This document shows, piece by piece, positions 6,899-15,555 of a stretch of 64,000 nt of DNA; position 1 is the first letter of the stretch; every line of letters begins with the position of its first letter. The position numbers were made by a program, and so were the translations under genes. The notes beneath the pieces are model-generated. The model searched no databases. It was not told the DNA's origin and was given only the letters and a program-made list of their open reading frames with translations. The DNA is from CAYUZU01 sp964448675. GTDB taxonomy: Bacteria > Planctomycetota > Phycisphaerae > UBA1845 > Fen-1342. The stretch covers positions 186,001 through 250,000 of the forward strand of contig CAYUZU010000005.1 of assembly GCA_964448675.1 (NCBI GenBank). The letters run 5' to 3'.

Positions 6899-9800
6899 AT
6901 GCACAAACAAGGACCGCTTATCGCGCTGCTGTCGGGGCTACTGGCGCTCGGGTCGTGGGGCGTGCCGGCGGCGGCCGCCCAGGCGCCGCCAGCCGGCGCG
7001 GAACGACGCGCGGCGATGCACGAATGGTCACCGGCAGTACAGGGTGCGCTCGCGGCTTACCGGGCGGGCGCGTACCAGGACGCGCTGGCGCTATGCCGGC
7101 GGACGCTACGTGGCCCGGACGAGGCCGGTGCGCACACGGACGCCGCCGCGATCGAAGCGATGTGTCTGCTGCGCATGCCGGCGCGGGGCGATCGGGTCGA
7201 GGGACGCAGCCGGCTTGCACGGCTCATGCAGCAGGTGCCGGCGCTGGAGCACGAGCCGGAGTGCCACCTGGCGTTCGGCATTGGGCAGACGGCGCTGTAT
7301 GAGACGGCGTCGGCGCTGGAAGCCCTGGCCGAGGCCGCGGCGCAGTTCGCTGCGCGCGGGCTGCGCGAGCGCCAACAGACCGCGCTCGTGGCCCTGGCGC
7401 GCGCGTGGGCGGCGCACACCGAGTGGGAGATGACGCCACCGCGGTTCGGGGTCAAGCGGCCGCTGGGCAGCGCCGCCATCCTGGAAACGAAGCTCGCACA
7501 GCTCGACGAGGTGTCGCAGCGGCTTGCGGCCCTGCCCGCGAGTGACGGGGCCCAGGCGCGCGTGCGGCTTGTGCGCGCGGAACTGCTGCTCGACGCGCCC
7601 GAGCGTACGGATGCGGCGCGGCGCCTGCTGCACGCGTTGGCGACGCCGCCGTTGCGTCATGAGGCCCAGGCCGATGCGGCCCTGCTGCTGGCGGAGCACT
7701 ACGAACAGGCGGGGCTGTGGGAGCCGGCCCTGGCGGCGTATCGGCTGGTGGTCGACCACGGTCCGCGCGAAGACGCCGCCGTGGCCGAGGCCCGGGTGCG
7801 CGAACTGACGCGGCCGGCGCTCGAGATCAACGCGCCGGCGACCGCCGCGCCGGAGACGGTCGTGGCGCTGCGCATCCGGGCGCGCGGGGTGGCGCGCGTC
7901 GTGGTCGAAGTGCGGCAAGTGGATCTGGAACACTGGCTGGGACCGGCGGCGACGCGCGGCCGCGACGCGGCGCTGCCGGTATCGGGTTCGGTGCGGCTGG
8001 CCCGCACGTTCGCAGGGCTGCCCGCCAACACGTACGCCTGGTGGGACAGCGGCACGCTGGACGAGGCCTTGACCATCGACGAACGCGCCGGCGCGTACGT
8101 CGTCTGGGTGCGCGGCACCATGCCCGACGGCAACACGATCGAACGCAAGCACCTGCTCGTGCTCTCGGACGCACGGGCGGTGGCGTGTGTCGGCGCGCGC
8201 GAAGTCCTGGTGTGGGCGGGGCGCCCGGAGCAAGCCGGGGCGGGGAGCGCGCTCGACGGCAGCGTCCAGTTCTGGATGCGGCGGTCGTTCGTACCGACGT
8301 CGGCGCCGCTGGCCGCCGGCGTCGCGCGATTCGCGCTGCCCAACGAAGCGCACGTGATGACGGACCGCGACTGGGTGTGCCTGGTCGAGACGGCGGCCGG
8401 TCCGGTCCTGTGCCGTGGACGCCTGCCCGCCGCCGCTCGGACCGAGATGCCGTCGTTGCTCATGGTGGCCGGTCCGCAGGCGGCGCACGTGGGCCAGACG
8501 CTGACCGTTTCCGGGCTGCTCGTCCGGCAAGCCGACGACATCGATTCGCTCGAGCTGGCACTGGCCGATACGGTGGATGCGGCCGCGTGGCGGCAGCGCG
8601 TATCGTTGACCCCGGCGGGCGCGTTCCAGGCGACGTGGCCGGTGACGGGGGAGATGGCGGGCCGCCGTCTTTCGATTGTCGCCGAACACGCGGAGCGCGT
8701 GCTGCCGAACCTGGTGGGGGCGGTGGTGGTGCAGGTGGCCGCGCGGGACGCGGCGCGACATCACCTGCACTGCGACATCCCGCCCCGGGTGCCGCGCCCG
8801 GCCGGTACGCTCGACGCGCAGCTCGCATTCAGCCGCCCCTGGGCGTACGACGTCATGGCCAACGCCCGGCTGCAAGTGACAGCGCTGACGCCCGTGGCGG
8901 GACGCCTGGAACCCGCGGTCGTGACGGCGACCTATCGGGGGGGCTCCTTCGGTCCGCGCGGACAGTACGACGTGTCGATCCCGCTGGCGGAGGTGAACTT
9001 CGCGACCGGCCCGCTGGTGCTGCGAACCGAGGTTCGCGTCGCCGACTGGACGGGCTGGCGACAGACCCGGCAGGTCGAAACGCTGGTTCACACGGCGCCA
9101 CGCCACGCCTGGTTGACGGTGACGCCGGGCGAGCCCACCACGCAGACGCCGGTACAGTTCGGCGTCGGTTGGCTGGCCCCCGGCGGGCTGCCCGCTGTGG
9201 ACTGGCCGATGCTGGCGGTGCGCCGCGATGGGGAGATGGTTCAGCAGCTCGCGTTGCACCCCGATGAACACGGCCTGACGACGGACGCCTGGCAGCCGCC
9301 GGCGCCCGGCACGTACGAGGCGGCGGTGACGTTCGAACTGCTCGGGGGTGAAACGCTGGCGGCGGCGACGTCGGTCGCGGTCAAGGCCGCGGATGCGACG
9401 TCGGCGCCGGATGCGCTATTGCGCGGCGATGCGACGCGCACGCCGGCTGGTGACTCGGTCCACCTGCGGCTGAAGGGCCGGCTGGCGGCGCCGGGGCTGG
9501 TGCTGGTGGCGGATGACGAGCCGCGGGCGGTGGACGTGGCGGCGCCGTTCGAGGGTGCGGGTGAAGCCGCGGTCTCGTTGACCGGCGAGGCGCACGGGCC
9601 GCTGCGGGCGGTCCTGGTCGAACTGACCCGGCCGCCGCGAATCCGCTGGGCCGGGCCGGTGCGGCCGGCGGCGGGCGCGGGGCCGGAAATCGAGTTGCCC
9701 GAACGCGTGGTGCAGGCCTGGCCGGGGAGCGCGTGTCGCGTGCCGGTGTGCGTGACGGGGCCGGCCCGCGAGGGCGCGGCCGTACTCGCGCGCCTGATCG

Positions 9801-11011
9801 ACGTGGCGGACGCCGGATTCGTGCGACAGCGGCCGCGGCCGGCGTTGCGGCAGACCGAGGTCGGCATCGCGATCGGGGCTGGTGCGGGACTGGTGCCTTA
9901 TCCCGAGGCCACGGGGGAGGCTGATCCGTGGCGCTGGGTGGACCGCGCGTTGTGGAACGCTGCCGGCGAGGGGGCATCGGTGTGGACGCACGCGGGGGAT
10001 GCGCGCGACGGTGCGCTGCCCCTGCGTGTGCCCGTGGCACGGGGGCTTTATCGGCTGGTCGTCGCGGCGCGGTCGCCGGGCGGTGCGGTCGTACAGCAGG
10101 CGTGCCTGGTTGATGCACGCGGGGGTGTGGCGGCGGATCTGTCGGTGCCGGCCGTGATGACACGGGGTGACCGCGTCACGTTCGCGGCCCGGCTCGCAGC
10201 ACCGCAGGAGCCGGTGGAGGTGGCGTTGCGGGTCGATGGCGGTGCGGGCCTCCAGGTCGAGTCGCTGCGCGCGGTTGGCATCGACGGGCACAGACTGGCG
10301 GATGCGGCGGGGCCGTCTATGGCGGTAACACTGCCGGCGGGTGCGGCGGCGCATGTGCTCGTGCGGGTGGAGGCCGCGCGGGTCGGCGATGGGCAGGTAA
10401 CGTTGGAACTTGCGGCCGGCGAGCACCGGACGCGCGTGACGCAGCCGTATGCGGTCGAGCTCGACCGGTGCGTGTCGGCCGGCGCGCCGGCGTTGCGGAT
10501 TCGGCGCACGATGCAGGTCTACGCAGGATCGCTGGCGGAGGCGGAGACGTTGCGGCCTTTGCCGCCGGCGCTGGTGGATGATCCGATCGAGGTGGAGCGG
10601 TGGTTTCGGCGCTGGCGGGCGATCGTGCCGCAGCCGGCGTGGGTGGCAACGTCGTGGGCGCCGGGCGGGCGCGCGCGTGTCGGGCAACTGGTGGTGGTCC
10701 GGGAAGAGATCGCGGTCGCCGAGACGCTGCGTGGCGTGGCGTGGACACAGCGGCTGCCGGCGTGTTGCGGGCGCGTGGCGCCGCAGGCGCTGATGGATGC
10801 GCCGGTGGGGCGGCCGACGACGCATGACGGTCAGCGACAGACGTGGTTTGTGCCTGAGCTCGCGGCGGGCACGCACGTGCACACGTACGGGATGGTGGTG
10901 TTGCGGCCGGGGGTGTGCGCGCTGCCGCCGCCGGAGATTGAGCAGGGCGGATCGGCGTTGGGGGTGGAGATGGTACCAAAAGAGTCGCGGTTGCTGACGG
11001 CGGGAGAGTGA
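6899..11011 (+). CDS. Exported alpha-2-macroglobulin-like protein without a thioester domain
   Basis: A 1370-residue protein with a Sec signal peptide (about 1-27, ending AAAAQA). Residues 45-290 contain tetratricopeptide-like units such as YRAGAYQDALALCRRTL and YEQAGLWEPALAAYRLVV. The rest is beta-rich and reads like successive macroglobulin domains: an MG2-like unit near 300-420, later units through 880, a CUB-like part near 1110-1170 and a C-terminal MG10-like end with FVPELAAGTHVHTYGMVVL and RPGVCALPPPE. Bacterial macroglobulins (YfaS type) normally insert a helical thioester domain with CxEQ after the CUB part; neither the helices nor CxEQ is present. The family traps proteases in the periplasm. 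There is no ribosome binding site before the ATG. Assignment is by architecture and the C-terminal motif. Confidence 0.6.
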   Translation: MHKQGPLIALLSGLLALGSWGVPAAAAQAPPAGAERRAAMHEWSPAVQGALAAYRAGAYQDALALCRRTLRGPDEAGAHTDAAAIEAMCLLRMPARGDRVEGRSRLARLMQQVPALEHEPECHLAFGIGQTALYETASALEALAEAAAQFAARGLRERQQTALVALARAWAAHTEWEMTPPRFGVKRPLGSAAILETKLAQLDEVSQRLAALPASDGAQARVRLVRAELLLDAPERTDAARRLLHALATPPLRHEAQADAALLLAEHYEQAGLWEPALAAYRLVVDHGPREDAAVAEARVRELTRPALEINAPATAAPETVVALRIRARGVARVVVEVRQVDLEHWLGPAATRGRDAALPVSGSVRLARTFAGLPANTYAWWDSGTLDEALTIDERAGAYVVWVRGTMPDGNTIERKHLLVLSDARAVACVGAREVLVWAGRPEQAGAGSALDGSVQFWMRRSFVPTSAPLAAGVARFALPNEAHVMTDRDWVCLVETAAGPVLCRGRLPAAARTEMPSLLMVAGPQAAHVGQTLTVSGLLVRQADDIDSLELALADTVDAAAWRQRVSLTPAGAFQATWPVTGEMAGRRLSIVAEHAERVLPNLVGAVVVQVAARDAARHHLHCDIPPRVPRPAGTLDAQLAFSRPWAYDVMANARLQVTALTPVAGRLEPAVVTATYRGGSFGPRGQYDVSIPLAEVNFATGPLVLRTEVRVADWTGWRQTRQVETLVHTAPRHAWLTVTPGEPTTQTPVQFGVGWLAPGGLPAVDWPMLAVRRDGEMVQQLALHPDEHGLTTDAWQPPAPGTYEAAVTFELLGGETLAAATSVAVKAADATSAPDALLRGDATRTPAGDSVHLRLKGRLAAPGLVLVADDEPRAVDVAAPFEGAGEAAVSLTGEAHGPLRAVLVELTRPPRIRWAGPVRPAAGAGPEIELPERVVQAWPGSACRVPVCVTGPAREGAAVLARLIDVADAGFVRQRPRPALRQTEVGIAIGAGAGLVPYPEATGEADPWRWVDRALWNAAGEGASVWTHAGDARDGALPLRVPVARGLYRLVVAARSPGGAVVQQACLVDARGGVAADLSVPAVMTRGDRVTFAARLAAPQEPVEVALRVDGGAGLQVESLRAVGIDGHRLADAAGPSMAVTLPAGAAAHVLVRVEAARVGDGQVTLELAAGEHRTRVTQPYAVELDRCVSAGAPALRIRRTMQVYAGSLAEAETLRPLPPALVDDPIEVERWFRRWRAIVPQPAWVATSWAPGGRARVGQLVVVREEIAVAETLRGVAWTQRLPACCGRVAPQALMDAPVGRPTTHDGQRQTWFVPELAAGTHVHTYGMVVLRPGVCALPPPEIEQGGSALGVEMVPKESRLLTAGE

Positions 11012-11315
11012 GCAGCCTTGACGGGTCTCCGTCACGTTTGGGGAGATGTGGCGGCGTGGGGGCGCGGGCGGCGAAAAGTCGTCGGGGGCGTTGCTTGCGT
11101 TGGTTGCGTCGCGGGACGGGCGGGGCTACACTGCCCGCTGCGATTATCAGTATGGGGCGTCCATGCCAGGCTTCATACGTTCATCCATCCCGGTCGTCAT
11201 GGTGTGGTGGATCGGTGAGTGTGGATAGTCGGGTGAGGAACGGAAGGCATTCCCCCCGACGCGCAGACCGGCCGTGGGGCGCGGCGCGGCTTGCGAACGT
11301 CGAAGGAGATTCCGG
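11012..11315. other. Spacer before the secretin gene, with a stem-loop
   Basis: About 300 bases with no convincing open frame. At 11228-11260 an imperfect stem-loop forms from GTCGGG pairing with CCCGAC and an inner GGAA pairing with TTCC. It sits 56 bases before the secretin start and could be part of its 5' leader. No promoter hexamers stand out. Confidence 0.4.
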
Positions 11316-14300
11316 ATGACATCTGTTGCGAGAGTCTGGAGCGCGGTGCTGTTGCTGTTGGTGGCGGGCGTGACCCCGCTGGCGGTGGCTCAGCAGGACG
11401 AGTTGAGCGAGGCGGTCAAGCTGTTCGAGCAGCAGGAGTATGAAGCCGCCCAGGAAGTGCTCCTGAAGATCGACCGATCCGCCCTCACCGAGGACGAGCT
11501 CGAGAGCCTGGACCAACTTCTCGATCTCACGCTCGTCGCGATCAAGGCGACGGAGCGCGTGCGGCAGGCCTTGGCGGAGGCCGACAAGGCGTATGCCGAG
11601 GGCGACTGGGAACGCGCAGACCAGAACTACCGCACGGTTGAGGAAAGCGGTTACGCCAAACCCGCCCAGCGCGAGTTTGCCACCGCCCAGCGCGAGCGCA
11701 TCGCCGAGAAACGCAGCCTGGTCGACGCGGCCAAGCCGGACGGTACGGTCGAAGAAGGTGTCGTGGTTGTTGTCGAAGACGTCGACGACGAGCAGGCGGC
11801 ACCGGAAGAAGCCGAACCGGCGACCGAGCCGATGGAGCCGATCGAGGCCGCGCCCGAGGAAGCCCCCGCGGAGGCGCCCGCCGACGAACCCGGCATGGCA
11901 ATGGAAGATGCCCCGGCGGATGTCGAAGAGGGGCCGCGGCGCTTGACGCCGGTGGAAGAAATGATGATTGCCGATCGGCTGCGGTGGCAGCGGGCGGTGG
12001 TTCGGGCGCAGTCGCTGGCGGACAAGGCACGCGACGCGATCGAGGCGCAGGACTTCGATGACGCGATGCGCCTGGCGGACTCGGCGTTGCAGGTGATCGA
12101 GGGGGCGGCGCCCTTCGCCGAGCGTGTCGAAGTGTATGAGGCGGAGAAGCAGAAGGCGCAGCGGCTGAAAGAAGAGGTGCGGCAGTCGTCCGAGGAGTTC
12201 CAGCGCGAGATGGCCCAGCAGGAGCGGGCCGAGATCAAGGAGCGCATCGAGACGCGGCGCCGGATTCTCGAGCAGCAGAAGCAGGAGACGGTGCAGCAGC
12301 TGTTCAATTCGGCCGAGCAGTTGCGGCGCGAGCGGCGTTTCTCCGAAGCGGCGGAGGCGCTGCGGCAGGTCCTGCGGATCGATCCGGGCAACGTGAAGGC
12401 CCGTTACCAGCTCGACATCGTCGAGGATTACGAGTCGTTTACCAGCCAGGCGGCGGATGTGCGCACGCGGCATGCCGAGCAGCGTCATGCCCTGCAGAAG
12501 GCGGACCAGTCGCTGATCCCCTGGGACTACGATGTGCTGTACCCGAAGAACTGGCCGGAGTTGACGGCCAATCGCCGGGCGCAGGGCGTGCAGCAGGGGG
12601 CCGCGCTGGAGGACATCGAGCTCAACCGGAAGCTGGACGAGACGCTTCCGGAGGTGCGTTTCGAAGAGACGCCGTTCGAGCAGGTGGTTGATTTCCTGGT
12701 CGAGCTGACCGAATTGAACATCTCGGTGGACTGGACCGACCTGAACGACGCGCTGCTGATGCCGGCGCGGGAGAAGCCGGTGACGGTGGCGCTCGAGGGG
12801 CTCAAGGCGCGCACCGTGCTCAAGGAGATCCTCTCGCAGGTTGGCGGCGATACGGAGCTGTCTTTTGCGGTAGGGGACGGGCTGATCCGTGTCGCGACCA
12901 AGGAGAAGCTCGATCGTGACAAGTTCATCCTGATTTACGACGTGCGTGACCTGCTCGCGACGGTGCCGTCGACCGGTCGGCCGGACTTTCAGCAGCAGAA
13001 CCAGGGGCTGGGGCAGCAGGGCGGCGGGGGCGGCCAGAGCGTTTTCGGCACGCAGAACCAGCAGAACCAGCAGGACCAGCAAGATCAGGTCGGCGGGCAG
13101 GCCGAGATGGAGCGCCTGAAGGAGATCATTCGCCAGACCGTCGAACCCGATTCGTGGGTGGAGGCGGGGGCCGGTCCCGGTGGCGGTTCCATCCAGGACC
13201 TCAACGGGCAGCTGCTGATCTACAACACGTCCGACGCGCATCGCCAGGTGGTCGACCTGCTCAGCCAGTTGCGCGAGACGCAGGCCTTGCAGGTCAGTGT
13301 CGAGGCCCGCTTCCTGGATGTGACGGCGAACTTCCTCGAGCAGTTCGGCGTCGACCTCGACTTCGTCTTCAACGCGGGCAGCGCGGGGTATGACCGGGCG
13401 ACCGACCTGGTCGACCCGTTCACCGGCGCGCCGATTCTGATTCCGCGGCAGTTCAGCCGGATCGGCTCGGTTGCCAGCACGCCGGCGTTCGGCCAGCCGA
13501 TGGCCCAGAACACGCCGCTGCAGCCTTATGCGGGGGCGGCGTTCGTGCCGCCGCGTGGCGGGGTCGCCCCGCACATCGACGAGATGACGCCGATTTCTGC
13601 GCAGCAGGGGTCGCTGTCGCTGGTGGAGCCGAGTGGTATTAACACAGCGGTGCCGGGCTCGTGGGCGCAACGGTCGGCGTTGCAGCCGGCATTGAACATC
13701 ACGGGCTCGTTTCTGGACAACATTCAGGTTGATTTTCTGATCCGGGCGACGCAGGCGAACCAGCGCTCGACGATTGTGCAGGCGCCGCGCGCGGTGCTGA
13801 CCAATGGCCAGGCGGTTGAAATCCGGATCGAGTCGCTGCGGCGCTACATCTCGAGCCTGGAGCCGGTGGTTGGTGAGAACGCCGCGCTGCCGCGGCCGAT
13901 CCCCGAGGATGCGACCGCGGGTATCAGCATGTGGGTGCAGGCGGTGATCAGTGCCGACCGCCGCTACAGCAAGCTGTCGATCGCGTTGTTGCAGCAGGGC
14001 GAGCCGGAGTTCGAGCGGTACGAGCTGCAGCGTGGCAGCGGCAACTCGCCGAGCATCTTCCTGTTGCTGCCGCGGTTCAGCCGCATCACGTACACGACGA
14101 CGGTGTCGGTGCCGGACGGCGGCACGGTGCTGCTGGGTGGGTTCAAGCAGGTGGGTGAGGTCGAGGTCGAGGCCGGCGTGCCGATCCTCAGCAAGATCCC
14201 GATCCTCAAGCGGGCCTTCACCAACCAGACGACGGTGAAGGACACGCGCACGCTGCTGATCCTGGTCAAGAGCAAGATCCTGATCCAGCAGGAGGCGGAA

Positions 14301-14339
14301 GAGCAGGCCTTCCCGACGTTTACCAACGCCGGCGCCTGA
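11316..14339 (+). CDS. Type II/III secretion-family secretin with TPR and coiled-coil N-terminus
   Basis: A 1007-residue outer-membrane channel protein. The signal peptide is about 1-26 (ends AVAQQ). Residues 27-140 have TPR-like repeats, 150-215 are acidic and Pro-rich, 260-330 form a charged coiled coil, and a TPR unit LFNSAEQLRRERRFSEAAEA follows. Two N-domains lie around 445-650, separated by a Gln/Gly-rich linker near nt 12990-13090. The secretin core includes the signature VSVPDGGTVLLGGFKQVGE (from Val930) and GVPILSKIPILKRAF. The ATG at 11316 has AAGGAGA upstream. No secretion ATPase, inner-membrane or pilin genes are adjacent. It follows the macroglobulin-like gene by 300 bases. The family forms gated multimeric pores; the exported substrate is unknown. 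Confidence 0.88.
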   Translation: MTSVARVWSAVLLLLVAGVTPLAVAQQDELSEAVKLFEQQEYEAAQEVLLKIDRSALTEDELESLDQLLDLTLVAIKATERVRQALAEADKAYAEGDWERADQNYRTVEESGYAKPAQREFATAQRERIAEKRSLVDAAKPDGTVEEGVVVVVEDVDDEQAAPEEAEPATEPMEPIEAAPEEAPAEAPADEPGMAMEDAPADVEEGPRRLTPVEEMMIADRLRWQRAVVRAQSLADKARDAIEAQDFDDAMRLADSALQVIEGAAPFAERVEVYEAEKQKAQRLKEEVRQSSEEFQREMAQQERAEIKERIETRRRILEQQKQETVQQLFNSAEQLRRERRFSEAAEALRQVLRIDPGNVKARYQLDIVEDYESFTSQAADVRTRHAEQRHALQKADQSLIPWDYDVLYPKNWPELTANRRAQGVQQGAALEDIELNRKLDETLPEVRFEETPFEQVVDFLVELTELNISVDWTDLNDALLMPAREKPVTVALEGLKARTVLKEILSQVGGDTELSFAVGDGLIRVATKEKLDRDKFILIYDVRDLLATVPSTGRPDFQQQNQGLGQQGGGGGQSVFGTQNQQNQQDQQDQVGGQAEMERLKEIIRQTVEPDSWVEAGAGPGGGSIQDLNGQLLIYNTSDAHRQVVDLLSQLRETQALQVSVEARFLDVTANFLEQFGVDLDFVFNAGSAGYDRATDLVDPFTGAPILIPRQFSRIGSVASTPAFGQPMAQNTPLQPYAGAAFVPPRGGVAPHIDEMTPISAQQGSLSLVEPSGINTAVPGSWAQRSALQPALNITGSFLDNIQVDFLIRATQANQRSTIVQAPRAVLTNGQAVEIRIESLRRYISSLEPVVGENAALPRPIPEDATAGISMWVQAVISADRRYSKLSIALLQQGEPEFERYELQRGSGNSPSIFLLLPRFSRITYTTTVSVPDGGTVLLGGFKQVGEVEVEAGVPILSKIPILKRAFTNQTTVKDTRTLLILVKSKILIQQEAEEQAFPTFTNAGA

Positions 14340-14376
14340 CGCGCGTTGCGCCGATTCGGCGACGATGACATACGAC

Positions 14377-14407
14377 GACGCCCGCAGCCTTCCCCGCTGC
14401 GGGCGTC
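14377..14407. terminator. Bidirectional terminator between converging genes
   Basis: A perfect 12-base stem GACGCCCGCAGC / GCTGCGGGCGTC with a seven-base loop CTTCCCC, between the secretin stop at 14339 and the oxidoreductase stop at 14452. It can serve both strands. Confidence 0.8.
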
Positions 14408-14451
14408 TTGCTGCGCGTTTGATGTTGTGCCGGAGATTCCGGGGGGCGGTG

Positions 14452-15513
14452 CTATGCGCCCCAGGCCGCCCGCAGGCGGTCGCTGATCTCGACGAGGCGG
14501 CCGGTCTCCAGCGCCCGGCGCTCCAGCCACGCCAGGTTGATGCTGGTGCGGGTGGAGGTCGGCGCGCAGCGGCTCACCGGCCGGCCGGCCTGCACGCAGT
14601 CGATGAAGTAGTCCTGCTCGCGGCGCAGTGCATCGCCCGCGCAGGGGATGCGCTCCACTTCGGCGCCGCCCGCATACAGATGCACGTCGTCGCCGCCGCT
14701 GAGCTTCCACTCGAGCGTGCCCGTCTCGCCGTGCACGGTGAGGCCCATCTCGAAGGCGTATGGCGCCCCGAACGCCCAACCCCCGTCGAGTTGCACGTAG
14801 CGCCCGTCGCTGTAGCCGTACGTCGCCGCGACGTGCCCGATGCCGCCGCCGGTGTCGATCATGCCGCGGGCGAAGACCGTGTCCGGCACGCCGAAGAGGT
14901 GCTGGGCAAAGTCGATGTCGTGCACGTGCAGGTCGAGCAGCGCGCCGCCGCTGAGTGACCCGTCGAGCAGCCAGTTCTCGGCGGAGTAGGTCGGGGGGCT
15001 GCCGCGGCGGATGAGCGTCATGAAGCGCGGCTGGCCGATGCGGCCGGCGTCCATGAGCTCCTTGATCTTCTCGTACTGCGGCCAGAAGCGGATGCACTGT
15101 GCGACCATCAGCGTCCTGCCGGCCGCGTTGGCGGCACGGATCATCTCGGTGCACTCGCCCGGTCGGTACGCCATCGGCTTCTCGGTGAGCACGTGCTTGC
15201 CGGCGCCGAGTGCCGCGATGGCGACCGGGCAGTGAAACCGGGTCGGCAGGGTGATGAGCACGACGTCGACAGTCGGGTCGGCGATGAGCTCGTCGGGCGT
15301 CGCGTAGGCGTTGATGCCTTCGAGGGACACGCGACCGCCCGCGGTCGTTACCAGGTCCAGGTTGCCGAGCGCGTCGTTCCAGTCGCCGCCACGGCGGGCC
15401 TCGTTGCGATCACAGACGGCTACGATCTCGGCCCGCGGGTGCTCGCGCAGGCGGGCGAAGTGCGAACGGCCCATGCATCCCAGGCCACAGATCCCGAATC
15501 TCAGCTTGTCCAT
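14452..15513 (-). CDS. Gfo/Idh/MocA family oxidoreductase
   Basis: A 353-residue NAD(P)-dependent dehydrogenase. The Rossmann segment is RFGICGLGCMGRSHFARL (G-x-G-x-x-G), the family motif HVLTEKPMAY follows near residue 110, and the C-terminal alpha/beta domain contains GGALLDLHVHDIDFAQHLFG, with the conserved D-x-x-x-H substrate-binding pair. Members oxidise or reduce a hydroxyl of a sugar, inositol or pseudosaccharide. The substrate is not evident. It lies 42 bases downstream of guaA on the same strand and could be co-transcribed, although no functional link to GMP synthesis is known. Confidence 0.85.
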   Translation of the reverse strand: MDKLRFGICGLGCMGRSHFARLREHPRAEIVAVCDRNEARRGGDWNDALGNLDLVTTAGGRVSLEGINAYATPDELIADPTVDVVLITLPTRFHCPVAIAALGAGKHVLTEKPMAYRPGECTEMIRAANAAGRTLMVAQCIRFWPQYEKIKELMDAGRIGQPRFMTLIRRGSPPTYSAENWLLDGSLSGGALLDLHVHDIDFAQHLFGVPDTVFARGMIDTGGGIGHVAATYGYSDGRYVQLDGGWAFGAPYAFEMGLTVHGETGTLEWKLSGGDDVHLYAGGAEVERIPCAGDALRREQDYFIDCVQAGRPVSRCAPTSTRTSINLAWLERRALETGRLVEISDRLRAAWGA

Positions 15514-15555
15514 GCTGCACTCTCGGCTGGGGGTTGGTGCCGGGCCGATCGGCGC

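Noticed and set aside
11181..13670. 829-codon open frame on the minus strand across the secretin gene
   Set aside because: It lies antisense to a clear secretin, is rich in Arg, Leu and Pro with no domain or motif, and reflects third-position G/C in the real gene.
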